Source: UMGS1387 sp045541355 (GTDB taxonomy: Bacteria > Bacillota > Clostridia > Oscillospirales > CAG-382). Taken from it: 64,000 bases of DNA. Positions within the stretch are counted from its first letter, which is position 1, and each line of letters starts with the position of its first letter. Positions 44,189-51,929 of the stretch are shown here, one piece after another. The position numbers were made by a program, and so were the translations under genes. The stretch spans positions 1 through 64,000 of the forward strand of contig JAZQIW010000053.1 of NCBI GenBank assembly GCA_045541355.1. Direction: 5' to 3'. The notes beneath the pieces are model-generated. The model worked only from the letters and a program-made list of their open reading frames with translations. It did no database searches and was not told the DNA's origin.

Positions 44189-44214
44189 AAGCCTGCGATG
44201 ATGATCGCAGGCTT
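44189..44214 (+). terminator. Terminator after the AEC transporter
   Basis: An 11-bp stem AAGCCTGCGAT/ATCGCAGGCTT with loop GATG is followed by AACTATTATC. The U-tract is poor, but the stem is strong. Confidence 0.7.
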
Positions 44215-44294
44215 AACTATTATCAGTATAAACTAAAATGATTTTTGTAAAGTTAGGTAAGACTTAATTAATAATGAATAATATAAAAAGAAAC

Positions 44295-44310
44295 CCTGTC
44301 TTTCGACAGG
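44295..44310 (-). terminator. tRNA-Leu terminator
   Basis: On the minus strand CCTGTC, GAAA loop, GACAGG, then GUUUCUUUUU. It lies ten bases beyond the tRNA 3' end. Confidence 0.85.
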
Positions 44311-44319
44311 ATTCTCTTT

Positions 44320-44405
44320 TGGTGCCGGTGGTGGGACTTGAACCCACACGGTATCGCTACCAACGGATTTTGAGTCCGTCGCGTCTGCCATTCCACCACA
44401 CCGGC
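44320..44405 (-). tRNA. tRNA-Leu (anticodon CAA)
   Basis: The minus strand folds as a complete class II tRNA. The acceptor stem GCCGGTG pairs with CACCGGC, with discriminator A and an encoded CCA tail. The anticodon loop CTCAAAA is closed by ACGGA/TCCGT, which gives CAA, reading UUG. The variable arm is long (TGGTAGCGATACCG), as in leucine tRNA, and the T arm has GTTCAAGTC. A consensus promoter and terminator flank it. Confidence 0.97.
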
Positions 44406-44431
44406 ATATTCAGTCTTTTCACAACGGATAT

Positions 44432-44460
44432 ATAATAACACAAAACAGCATTTTTGTCAA
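44432..44460 (-). promoter_or_regulatory. tRNA-Leu promoter
   Basis: TTGACA, 17 nt, TATTAT on the minus strand, with a TGT extension before the -10 box. Confidence 0.82.
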
Positions 44461-44591
44461 TACAATTACAGCACAAATTCGTATATTTTGCGAAATTCAA
44501 AAATGAAGAAATTTGATGGCAAATTATAAGTTAATTTCATAAAAATCATTATTACTATTGAAAATAAAGCAAAAATGTAGTAAAATAAAAA

Positions 44592-44607
44592 TGCCCCTTA
44601 CGGGGCA
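44592..44607 (-). terminator. Terminator of the small Asn-rich gene
   Basis: On the minus strand TGCCCC, loop GTAA, GGGGCA, then UUUUUAUUUUA. It begins 24 nt after the stop codon of the 48-residue frame. Confidence 0.85.
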
Positions 44608-44630
44608 AATGAGAAAAAGCGATGTTCAGA

Positions 44631-44777
44631 TTACTTACTGTTCTTAGAATTATTATTCTGATTCTTATTTTCGTTCTTGTTCTGACTCATAGGGTCATTC
44701 TGGCTTGAAGGACCGTTGTTATTCTGCTTGTTGGAATAGTTCTGTTCATTCTTATTCTTGGAATTCTTGTTTGACAT
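44631..44777 (-). CDS. Small Asn/Lys/Ser-rich protein, possibly spore-related
   Basis: This 48-residue frame begins MSNKNSKNKNEQNYSNKQ and is composed mainly of Asn, Lys, Ser and Gln, with no hydrophobic core. GGAG lies ten bases before the ATG and a strong terminator follows, so it is a genuine small gene. The composition recalls small acid-soluble spore proteins of the minor and gamma types, but there is no specific sequence match I can claim. A GAATT and AATAATA pair 18 nt apart upstream is a weak fit to a forespore sigma-G promoter. Confidence 0.6.
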   Translation of the reverse strand: MSNKNSKNKNEQNYSNKQNNNGPSSQNDPMSQNKNENKNQNNNSKNSK

Positions 44778-44859
44778 AACATCAATACTCCTTTTTTATT
44801 TGGTATTGATATTATTTGCAAGTTTTGAAAAAATAATTCACATAAAGGGGATTTTTATT

Positions 44860-45831
44860 ATGAAATTTTATCCGCTGAAGTTAAAGCCCGTTACCAAATC
44901 CATTATCTGGGGAGGCAACTATCTTAAAGAAAACTTCGGATTCACAAGCAATGATGAAAACATTGCCGAAGCATGGCTTGCTACTTGCAGACCTGACGGC
45001 GTAAACCTCATCGAAAACGGCGAATATGAAGGCAAAACTTTTGAAGACTATATAAAGGACGCAGGAATAGACAACGTATGCGGTGATTTTGATGCCTTTC
45101 CCCTGCTCATAAAGTTCATAGATGCAAACGACAGGCTTTCTGTTCAGGTACATCCCGATGACATTTATGCCAAGGCAAACGGACTTGATGCAGGAAAAAC
45201 CGAGATGTGGTACATCGTTGACTGCAAGGAAGGTGCAAAGCTTGTATACGGGCTCAAATCCGAGGAAGCACCGACATTTGAAGAGATTGAACAGGCAAAC
45301 AACAAAGGAAAACTCTCCGATATGTTAAACTACGCTGACGTTCACAAGGGTGACTGCTTCTTTATTCCTGCAGGACTTGTTCATGCAATCGGTGAAGGTA
45401 TTGTAATTGCCGAAATCCAGCAAAACTCAAACACTACATACCGCCTTTATGACTATGACAGAGTAGGTAAAGACGGCAAAAAGAGAGAGCTTCATATTCA
45501 AAAAGCATCAGAGGTTATTAAAACCCAGTTCCCTGACGAATATGTTTCGGGCAAGGTTATTTCCGACAAAGACGGCGAAAGAACAGAAATTCTTTGCAAG
45601 TGCGACCTTTTCTGCGTTATCAAATACAATCTTGCAAGCGGAAAGAGTGCTTTCTTTGAAGAAGGCAGTATGAAGAGCATCATTTGTCTTGACGGCAAAG
45701 GTGTTATCTCCTGTGACGGTGTGGATTATCCGGTGAACAAGGGTGACTCCTATCTTATTCCTAAGGCTTGCGACGGATTTGTTGTTAAATCTGAAAGTGA
45801 TGAGTTTGAGGTAATCGTTTCGGAGGCGTAA
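44860..45831 (+). CDS. manA: Mannose-6-phosphate isomerase, class I
   Basis: This 323-residue zinc enzyme interconverts mannose-6-phosphate and fructose-6-phosphate. The N-terminal IIWGGNYLKENFGF and SVQVHPDDIYAKA near residue 95 hold zinc ligands, with KTEMWYIVD at 115 and the DCFFIPAGLVHAIGEGIVIAEIQ region at 162-184 of the cupin core. A C-terminal beta domain completes the fold. I chose the ATG at 44860 after AAAGGGG, since the extension upstream is a hydrophobic non-family sequence. Confidence 0.95.
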   Translation: MKFYPLKLKPVTKSIIWGGNYLKENFGFTSNDENIAEAWLATCRPDGVNLIENGEYEGKTFEDYIKDAGIDNVCGDFDAFPLLIKFIDANDRLSVQVHPDDIYAKANGLDAGKTEMWYIVDCKEGAKLVYGLKSEEAPTFEEIEQANNKGKLSDMLNYADVHKGDCFFIPAGLVHAIGEGIVIAEIQQNSNTTYRLYDYDRVGKDGKKRELHIQKASEVIKTQFPDEYVSGKVISDKDGERTEILCKCDLFCVIKYNLASGKSAFFEEGSMKSIICLDGKGVISCDGVDYPVNKGDSYLIPKACDGFVVKSESDEFEVIVSEA

Positions 45832-45841
45832 TTGTGTTTTT

Positions 45842-46300
45842 ATGATTAGTTATATAATCACTTTGATTATTTTTATTATATGCACTATTCTCACAATATT
45901 TAACAAATCAATTATTTGTTTTGAGGAAACTTCATTTGCTTGTCTTATATTTTTTATATTTACTCTGTTTCTTTCGTTTCAGGACATACTTTTTTCAAAA
46001 AGTAATCTTGAGAGTCTAAATTCCGGTGACAACATACTTTGGACATATGAAGAAAAAGTAATAGTATATAGAATAAGAGGACTTGTCTTATTGCCATCTT
46101 CAGTGTTTCAATTCTTCTTAATATTTACATTCGGTTTTTATACTAAACTAATATTAACATCAGTTATTTTTGTATTTAGTTATGCAATTGCAATATTAAG
46201 TTCATACCTTGGAACAAAGAAACTTATTATTTCAAGATTAAATAAAGAAGAAAACGAACGCAAACAGCAAGAAATCAATGAAGAACTTGGAAAAATATAA
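45842..46300 (+). CDS. Hypothetical AT-rich membrane protein
   Basis: This 152-residue protein has four or so hydrophobic helices and a charged cytoplasmic tail NKEENERKQQEINEELGKI. The coding sequence is much richer in A and T than its neighbours (many Ile, Phe and Leu ATA/TTT/TTA codons). A weak GGAGG lies 15 nt before the ATG. It sits between manA and a palindromic repeat, which together hint at later acquisition. No family recognised; function unknown. Confidence 0.6.
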   Translation: MISYIITLIIFIICTILTIFNKSIICFEETSFACLIFFIFTLFLSFQDILFSKSNLESLNSGDNILWTYEEKVIVYRIRGLVLLPSSVFQFFLIFTFGFYTKLILTSVIFVFSYAIAILSSYLGTKKLIISRLNKEENERKQQEINEELGKI

Positions 46301-46427
46301 TTACAACAATCCCTCAGTCACTGCGTGACAGCTCCCTTTACACAAGGGAGCCGATTACAGAAGTACTACACTATGCCCTCCTTGTGTAAAGGAGGGTGTC
46401 AGCCTTTGGCTGACGGGAGGATTGTAA
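46301..46427. repeat. Palindromic intergenic repeat (REP/MITE-like)
   Basis: The 127-bp element has imperfect terminal inverted repeats, TTACAACAATCCCTC at the left and GGGAGGATTGTAA at the right. Inside are a second inverted pair (CTCCCTTTACACAAGGGAG and CCTCCTTGTGTAAAGGAGG) and TCACTGCGTGA and CAGCCTTTGGCTG hairpins. There is no coding frame. Similar palindromic units are common in gut Clostridia genomes. Confidence 0.7.
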
Positions 46428-46437
46428 TATCATAATA

Positions 46438-46460
46438 AAAGACCGCCGTCGGCGGTCTTT
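46438..46460. terminator. Bidirectional terminator
   Basis: A 10-bp stem AAAGACCGCC/GGCGGTCTTT with loop GTC is flanked by A and T runs. It lies directly after the HAD-IIA stop on the minus strand. Confidence 0.82.
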
Positions 46461-46465
46461 CTTCA

Positions 46466-47269
46466 TTATTTATGCTCAATCGCATTTCCCTTAATCATTT
46501 CACCAACATTTTCATAAATGTACTTAGGTCTGAACGGGAACTGTTTAAGTATATCAAAGTTTGTAACTCCACTCATAACAAGAACGGTATCAATCTCGGA
46601 TTCAATACCTGCGACAATATCGGTATCCATTCTGTCGCCGATAATTACCGCATCCTCAGGTGCTACGCCTAGAAGCTTTATACCCGACTTCATCATAAGA
46701 GGATTGGGTTTTCCTACATAATACGCAACACAGCCTGTTGAAAGCTCAATGGGTGCTACCAGCGCCTTGGTCGCAGGAATAATTCCCTGCTCACTGGGTG
46801 CCGTCATATCGGGGTTTGTACCTATAAGCTTTGCACCGCCGTTGACAAGCTTTACGGCTCTTAAAATGCTGTCATAGTTATAGTTTTTGGTTTCGCCTAT
46901 AACTACGTAATCGGGGTTTACATCATTCATTGAAATGCCTTTAGAATAAAGTGCATTGATAAGACCGGGTTCTCCTATAACGTATGCAGAGCATCCCGGC
47001 TTCTGGCTCGCAAGAAAGTCCGCCGTTGCAAGAGCAGATGTATAGAAATGCGATGGATCAACATCAAGTCCGAGTCTTTTGAGCTTCTGAGAAAGCTCAA
47101 TTGGTGAACGCTCAGAGCTGTTGGTAAAGAAAAGGAAATGCTTATCGTTTTCCTTTAACCAATCAATAAACTCATGTACGCCGTCAAGTATTTTATTACC
47201 GTGGTAGATAACACCGTCCATATCGCTAATAAAGCCTTTTTTGGAGTTTATGTCAAGAATATTAACCAT
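46466..47269 (-). CDS. HAD-IIA phosphatase (NagD / p-nitrophenylphosphatase family)
   Basis: This 267-residue protein has HAD motif I FISDMDGVIYHGN near residue 13, motif II FFTNSSERSP near 48, an alpha/beta cap (about 85-185), motif III near PLMMKS and motif IV VIIGDRMDTDIVAGIE near 210. These features fit subfamily IIA, including NagD. Its likely substrates are nucleotide monophosphates or sugar phosphates. It follows an HD-domain gene by two bases in one operon. Confidence 0.93.
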   Translation of the reverse strand: MVNILDINSKKGFISDMDGVIYHGNKILDGVHEFIDWLKENDKHFLFFTNSSERSPIELSQKLKRLGLDVDPSHFYTSALATADFLASQKPGCSAYVIGEPGLINALYSKGISMNDVNPDYVVIGETKNYNYDSILRAVKLVNGGAKLIGTNPDMTAPSEQGIIPATKALVAPIELSTGCVAYYVGKPNPLMMKSGIKLLGVAPEDAVIIGDRMDTDIVAGIESEIDTVLVMSGVTNFDILKQFPFRPKYIYENVGEMIKGNAIEHK

Positions 47270-47271
47270 GA

Positions 47272-47871
47272 TTATTCCTTTCCTTCTATGAGGTATGTCG
47301 CCTCAATATCTGCAATGTGTAGCTTAACTGCAAGGGGATACTTTTCAAAAGCGCCGTTGATGGCAAAGCTGCCTCCCCGTGCCGCATCATCAAAGCCGCC
47401 CATGTGCCATCGGATTGCAATTGCCTCATCAACTTTAAGTCTCATAAAGCGTTCAATGAGAAATACGCTCTTTTCGCCGTGACCGAACGGGAATTTATCA
47501 TCAATTGTATAATAGTTTACCTTTTCCCACTGCCCGGTAGCTTCATTCTTAACATTTCTCTGGCTGACCTTATAAAACTCAGCCTTGCACAGGTCATGAA
47601 GAAGCGCCGCAATTGCCATAGACTCATCAGGCTTTCCAGCATTATATCTATCAATCATTGCTTTATATACATTTAAAGAGTGGTCGGCAAGACCGCCTTC
47701 AAAGGCATTATGGAACTTTGAACTTGCAGGAGCAACAAAAAAGTCCGTTTTATTTGTTATCCAGTCAAGCAACTCCTTACTTCCCTGCCTTGTTATTGCT
47801 TCATTATAAGCTTTTGTAAATCTGTCCTTAACAGATTCAAACTGTAAGCTTCTGAGAATCTCCTCGTTCAT
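47272..47871 (-). CDS. HD-domain phosphohydrolase-like protein
   Basis: This 199-residue protein has an HD domain with metal ligands: the first His in GGLADHSLNVY near residue 63, the HD pair ALLHDLCKAEFY near 92, and distal histidines in FPFGHGEKSV near 128 and AIRWHMGGFDD near 152. That is typical of stand-alone HD hydrolases that act on nucleotides or phosphoesters. It heads the operon with the HAD-IIA gene and has its own promoter. Substrate not known. Confidence 0.88.
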   Translation of the reverse strand: MNEEILRSLQFESVKDRFTKAYNEAITRQGSKELLDWITNKTDFFVAPASSKFHNAFEGGLADHSLNVYKAMIDRYNAGKPDESMAIAALLHDLCKAEFYKVSQRNVKNEATGQWEKVNYYTIDDKFPFGHGEKSVFLIERFMRLKVDEAIAIRWHMGGFDDAARGGSFAINGAFEKYPLAVKLHIADIEATYLIEGKE

Positions 47872-47976
47872 TTTGTCCTCCGTTATTTCTATTTGAATAA
47901 ATGCATATGTCAGTCACAAAATCATTTTCTTAAAGCTGAAACAATAACACGCAATGTTACAGCTTCATTATCTATT

Positions 47977-48005
47977 ATTTTAACATATAAATATGTATAT
48001 TTCAA
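47977..48005 (-). promoter_or_regulatory. Promoter of the HD-HAD operon
   Basis: TTGAAA, 17 nt, TAAAAT on the minus strand. The leader of about 100 nt contains an AAGCTG/CAGCTT inverted repeat of unknown role. Confidence 0.6.
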
Positions 48006-48015
48006 CACAAAAAAA

Positions 48016-48036
48016 TCCCTTGGTAAAACCAAGGGA
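48016..48036 (-). terminator. Terminator of the phosphoribosyltransferase-like gene
   Basis: A 9-bp stem TCCCTTGGT/ACCAAGGGA with a 3-nt loop lies after the stop on the minus strand, followed by a run of seven U residues. Confidence 0.85.
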
Positions 48037-48045
48037 AATAATAAA

Positions 48046-48693
48046 TCATTTAAGAAGCGAGTAACCGAAACCGTTGATTAGAGCATCAAGCTTCTGTCCT
48101 GCCTTACACATGGGACACTCCTGAGGATTGAAGTGTTCATAGTCACCAAGAAAATCAGGGTTGAAGCAGGAATAAATCGGAAGGGCGTCTTTTGACTTTT
48201 CCTGAGTTGAGAATATCGCAGAAACACCCACAGGATTACCGCCGTAGTATCTGACTGCACCGATTGCCGCCTCAACACTTCGACCTGAGGAGTAGGATAC
48301 AGCAAGAAGCATTACGCTTTTTCCTTCTATCATGGGAATAATGTTATCACGGAAAAGAATCTGACTCGAATTTGTAATTTCAGGCGAAACAACATATATT
48401 GACTTATGTGCATTAATGCTGACAAAGTCTGCCTCGGTAAGCTCATTGGCAAGACAAGCACCGATAACCTCTGTTCCGTCGAGACAAAGAATTGTATCAA
48501 CAATTGTTGAATGATAATAATATGAGCTCAGCTCCTCGGCAACAGCCTTTGCCTCGGAAAGACGAGCCTTCTGTGCTACAACATCAATGTAATAGTTGCT
48601 GTGGCGATCATTTGTTGCAAAGTGACCTTTACAAACTCTGAGAAACAGATTGTTGCGTTTGGTTTCGTACTTAAAGGTCTTAAAATTCGACAT
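48046..48693 (-). CDS. Degenerate phosphoribosyltransferase (orotate PRT-like)
   Basis: This 215-residue protein has a type I PRTase fold, seen in TILCLDGTEVIGACLANEL near residue 66 and the strand-loop EGKSVMLLAVSYSSGRSVEAAIGAVRYYGG near 120-150. The PRPP loop, normally with two adjacent acidic residues (VDDVITTGGS type), here reads AVSYSSGRS and lacks them. The C-terminus has a CPMC motif in HFNPQECPMCKAGQKLDAL that could bind metal. Genes like this are often called pyrE in Clostridia, but catalytic competence is doubtful. It has its own promoter and terminator. Confidence 0.78.
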   Translation of the reverse strand: MSNFKTFKYETKRNNLFLRVCKGHFATNDRHSNYYIDVVAQKARLSEAKAVAEELSSYYYHSTIVDTILCLDGTEVIGACLANELTEADFVSINAHKSIYVVSPEITNSSQILFRDNIIPMIEGKSVMLLAVSYSSGRSVEAAIGAVRYYGGNPVGVSAIFSTQEKSKDALPIYSCFNPDFLGDYEHFNPQECPMCKAGQKLDALINGFGYSLLK

Positions 48694-48716
48694 ATTTGCA
48701 CCTGCCCTTTTTATTT

Positions 48717-48745
48717 ATTATATAACAATTTATATATCTTTTCAA
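48717..48745 (-). promoter_or_regulatory. Promoter of the PRTase-like gene
   Basis: TTGAAA, 17 nt, TATAAT on the minus strand, with the start about 15 nt from the ribosome site. Confidence 0.8.
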
Positions 48746-48945
48746 TAAGTAATTTCCATTTTAGCAAATATGACGAATAATTTTGTATCAAATAACCGAA
48801 TTTTTCTTAATTATACTGTCATATTACAACACATAATTATTCAATATTTATTACGTAGATGTTTACTTTAAATCAACAGTTTGTCTTAAATAAACGATAT
48901 AATTTTATGTATAATTATTATATATAAATTTAGGTGGTATATACA

Positions 48946-49920
48946 ATGAGTGATAATAAAAACAATCTTTCCTGCCGTCTCGGCACAGTCGGCGGACAAG
49001 CCGTTCTTGAAGGCGTCATGATGAAATCCAAGGACCTTGTTGCGCTTTCTGTTAGAGGCACTGACGGAAACATTACAACTGAGGTAAATGAATTTAAAAC
49101 CATAAGATCAAAGTATAAAATATTAAATCTTCCTCTTATCAGAGGTGTTGTAAATCTTGTTGAGACAATGATTCTCAGCTTTAAAACTCTTAATCGGTCG
49201 GCAGACTTACTCGGAATTGAGGAGGAAGAGACCAAGTTTGAAAAATGGCTAAGTAAAACTTTTGGTAAAAGTGTTACTGCAATTGCTTCTGTTTTGGGAA
49301 CAGTGCTTGGACTTGGATTATCCGTTTTACTTTTCATTTATCTTCCGACTCAGATAGCTGAATTTGTAAAGCTTATTTGTGAAAACAGAATAATTGTCAG
49401 CTGTGTTGAAGGTGTTGTGAAAATACTGATATTCATGCTTTACATCATTCTTTGCGGGCTTATTCCCGACATGAAGCGAGTATTTCAGTATCATGGCGCT
49501 GAGCACAAATCAATTTTCTGCCACGAGGCGGGTCTGGAGCTTACGCCGGAAAATGTAAAGAAACAAAAGCGTTTTCACCCGAGATGCGGAACAAGCTTTC
49601 TCTTTGTCATGATGTTCCTTGGAATTATAACATCAGCTTTAATCATAGATTTTCCTGTTTATGCAAGAGTTCCTTTAAAGATTCTGTTTCTTCCCATAGT
49701 AGTAGGAGTAGGATTTGAGTTTATCAAGTTTGCAGGAACACACAACAATATATTTACTCGTGCACTTTCTGCACCCGGACTTTGGATTCAGAGAATTACA
49801 ACCAAGGAGCCTGATCTTTCGCAAATTGAAGTTGCCATTTCTTCCTTAAAGGCGTCACTTCCCGACATATATCCCGCAGAAAACGCTCATGACTCCGAGC
49901 AGGAGCAGACCGAAAACTGA
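48946..49920 (+). CDS. DUF1385 membrane protein (YqhQ-like)
   Basis: This 324-residue protein matches DUF1385. The N-terminal GTVGGQAVLEGVMMKSKD (residues 14-31) and the HGAEHKSIFCHEAG and HPRCGTSFLF segments in the middle are family marks. Four hydrophobic helices fall at about 105-130, 150-170, 220-240 and 245-265. Its role is unknown; in Bacillus and Clostridia the family is often near prmC, as here. I chose the ATG at 48946 after AGGTGG. Confidence 0.93.
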   Translation: MSDNKNNLSCRLGTVGGQAVLEGVMMKSKDLVALSVRGTDGNITTEVNEFKTIRSKYKILNLPLIRGVVNLVETMILSFKTLNRSADLLGIEEEETKFEKWLSKTFGKSVTAIASVLGTVLGLGLSVLLFIYLPTQIAEFVKLICENRIIVSCVEGVVKILIFMLYIILCGLIPDMKRVFQYHGAEHKSIFCHEAGLELTPENVKKQKRFHPRCGTSFLFVMMFLGIITSALIIDFPVYARVPLKILFLPIVVGVGFEFIKFAGTHNNIFTRALSAPGLWIQRITTKEPDLSQIEVAISSLKASLPDIYPAENAHDSEQEQTEN

Positions 49921-49939
49921 CACAATCAAAGGACAAAAC

Positions 49940-50779
49940 ATGACATATAACGAGTTCAAAGCAGAGTATTTACCAAAGCTCAAAACCATTTCCGAAAACG
50001 CATCGTTTGAGCTTGAAACGATAATATTATCAGCAAGCGGCATGAAAAAAAGCGATTTGCTGTTAAACAGAGCAAACGTCATTGATAAAGCTGTACTTGA
50101 AAAGCTTATCCTAAGCATTACAAGGAGACTAAACCGCGAGCCTTTACAGTACATTATAGGTGAATGGGAGTTTTTCGGTCTGAGAATGTTTTGCGGTAAG
50201 GGATGTCTTATACCCCGCCCCGAAACAGAAATGCTTGCTGAAATTGCAATTAAGAATCTCCCTCGCGGAGGTAAGCTTCTCGATTTATGTACGGGTAGCG
50301 GTTGTATCAGCGTTGCAGTACTTAATAACCGCCCCGATGTTACGGCAATTGCCGTTGATATTTCCGAGGATGCCCTGAGATATGCAAAAATGAATGCCGA
50401 ATATCACGGTATTGGCAGCGACAGGCTGAAGCTTATAAAGGCTGACATTTACAGCTATATCCCAACAGAATACCCTAACGTTATTGTTTCAAATCCTCCG
50501 TACATCAAATCAGACGACATAAAAAGTCTGAGTCCTGAGGTTCTTTTTGAGCCGTCAATTGCACTTGACGGCGGTCACGACGGTCTTGATTTTTACAAGC
50601 TTATTGCAAAATACTATGCCAAAAAATACCTTGATAACGGCGGTTGCTGTGCTGTTGAGGTTGGGTATGACATCGGCGAGGAGGTTGCGGCAATCTTCCG
50701 TTCTCAGAGGTTTTCGGCTTCTCTTATTAGAGATATTTATGAGGTTGAGCGCGTGTGTGTCGCAAAAAAAGAACTATAA
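49940..50779 (+). CDS. prmC: Release factor glutamine methyltransferase
   Basis: This 279-residue enzyme methylates the GGQ glutamine of peptide release factors with SAM. It has an N-terminal helical domain (1-75), then PLQYIIGEWEFFG, RPETEMLAE, the SAM motif LLDLCTGSGCISVAVL near 117, and the catalytic VSNPPYI near 185. I chose the ATG at 49940 after AAAGGA, 19 nt beyond the DUF1385 stop; an in-frame ATG at 49889 lies inside that gene and adds no family sequence. Confidence 0.96.
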   Translation: MTYNEFKAEYLPKLKTISENASFELETIILSASGMKKSDLLLNRANVIDKAVLEKLILSITRRLNREPLQYIIGEWEFFGLRMFCGKGCLIPRPETEMLAEIAIKNLPRGGKLLDLCTGSGCISVAVLNNRPDVTAIAVDISEDALRYAKMNAEYHGIGSDRLKLIKADIYSYIPTEYPNVIVSNPPYIKSDDIKSLSPEVLFEPSIALDGGHDGLDFYKLIAKYYAKKYLDNGGCCAVEVGYDIGEEVAAIFRSQRFSASLIRDIYEVERVCVAKKEL

Positions 50780-50785
50780 TTTATT

Positions 50786-50815
50786 AAAAAAATGCGGTCT
50801 CTGACCGCATTTTTT
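50786..50815. terminator. Bidirectional terminator
   Basis: The stem AAAAAATGCGGTC/GACCGCATTTTTT has a TCT loop and lies between prmC and the converging DUF3810 gene. Its T run even overlaps the minus-strand stop codon. Confidence 0.92.
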
Positions 50816-51929
50816 AATTTCTGTATTTATCCATAAAAGCACAAAAGAGTTCAACAACCTTACCGTAGCTTTTGGTTCCCTCATCCTCACCCATGGCTTT
50901 AAGATACGTATCATTTACTGTATCTGCAACCTTTGAGGCTGTGGAATGTCTGTATTTTTGAAAGAAAAGATAATACGCATACATTTCACCGAGCAGCCTA
51001 TTATCTGTATTTTCGACAAGAGAGGTATACATAGCTCTTTCATTTGTTATCGCTGCATCAAGAAAATAATCATACATATTCATGTATGCAGAATACACGA
51101 GGTACTCATCCTCAGACGCAAGACAAGCAAGAAAGGCAATAAAATTCGCTTCATCCTCCCCTGCAATTCCTCTTTGATGCGCCATTTCATGAGCCATTGT
51201 AAAAGATACAACATAATCGGGATAATTTGTATTTACGTTCGCCTCTCCCGTAAACGGAACATAAATTCCCGAAATATGGGTATATGTCATTATTGGCGAA
51301 ACTATAATCCTTTTAGCTTTTGCTTTTACTCTCGAAATGAAAGGATAATCACCTGATAATCTGTCATAACCATATGACAAAAGCTCATTCATCTCATCCC
51401 ACGTATGGGGATTCTCCGAAGCACCGCTATCATCAAACTCGACGTTTGCTGAAGCATCTTCTGCAAGCTCTTTCACATAAAGAGCCGCATCATAAAGCAT
51501 ATCGCTTGTCAATTCTTTTTTATCAAGCTCAAACTGTTTTTCAATAGGATATCTGAAATGACAAATGGCAAAAGCATTAATAAACAGAAAAACCGCCGAA
51601 AACAGCAGACAGCAAAATCTGACTAAAAAAATCTTAAATGAAAAAGTATGCCTCAACGCCGAGCGTGCTGAAATAAGAACAACAACAATCAAAAGCAACG
51701 GCAGCAGAAACAAGACAATTTCAGCAAGTGAAAAGCTGAAGAATCCCGTAACCGATGACAAAATACCTCTTATAAACGCTGAAATACCAAGGCAATACCA
51801 TTCACAAAAATCCCTATTATAAATCGAAGCCAAGAGAACAGCAATAGACAAGAAAAACAGCGCAAGGGTAGCAAAAAATGTATATTTTAAGCCTATTGAC
51901 AACCTAACGCTTTTCATATTTTTATTCAT
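50814..51929 (-). CDS. DUF3810 zinc-metallopeptidase-like membrane protein
   Basis: This 371-residue protein starts with three membrane helices (about 10-32, 48-75 and 95-118) and then an extracellular or cytosolic domain. The zinc-protease motif is HEMAHQRG near residue 247, with a later glutamate in EDEANFIAF that could be the third ligand. It matches the DUF3810 family. The start at 51929 overlaps the PBP2 stop (ATGAATAA), so translation is coupled. A peptidase role in wall or membrane maintenance is likely, but not shown. Confidence 0.86.
   Translation of the reverse strand: MNKNMKSVRLSIGLKYTFFATLALFFLSIAVLLASIYNRDFCEWYCLGISAFIRGILSSVTGFFSFSLAEIVLFLLPLLLIVVVLISARSALRHTFSFKIFLVRFCCLLFSAVFLFINAFAICHFRYPIEKQFELDKKELTSDMLYDAALYVKELAEDASANVEFDDSGASENPHTWDEMNELLSYGYDRLSGDYPFISRVKAKAKRIIVSPIMTYTHISGIYVPFTGEANVNTNYPDYVVSFTMAHEMAHQRGIAGEDEANFIAFLACLASEDEYLVYSAYMNMYDYFLDAAITNERAMYTSLVENTDNRLLGEMYAYYLFFQKYRHSTASKVADTVNDTYLKAMGEDEGTKSYGKVVELFCAFMDKYRN

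Noticed and set aside
46301..46427. Insertion sequence or CRISPR
   Set aside because: Too short, no transposase frame and no regularly spaced direct repeats; it is a palindromic intergenic repeat.
48745..48945. Hidden gene or RNA upstream of the DUF1385 gene
   Set aside because: The stretch is very AT-rich with TATAAT-like boxes but no stable stem or frame with a ribosome site; it is probably just promoter DNA.
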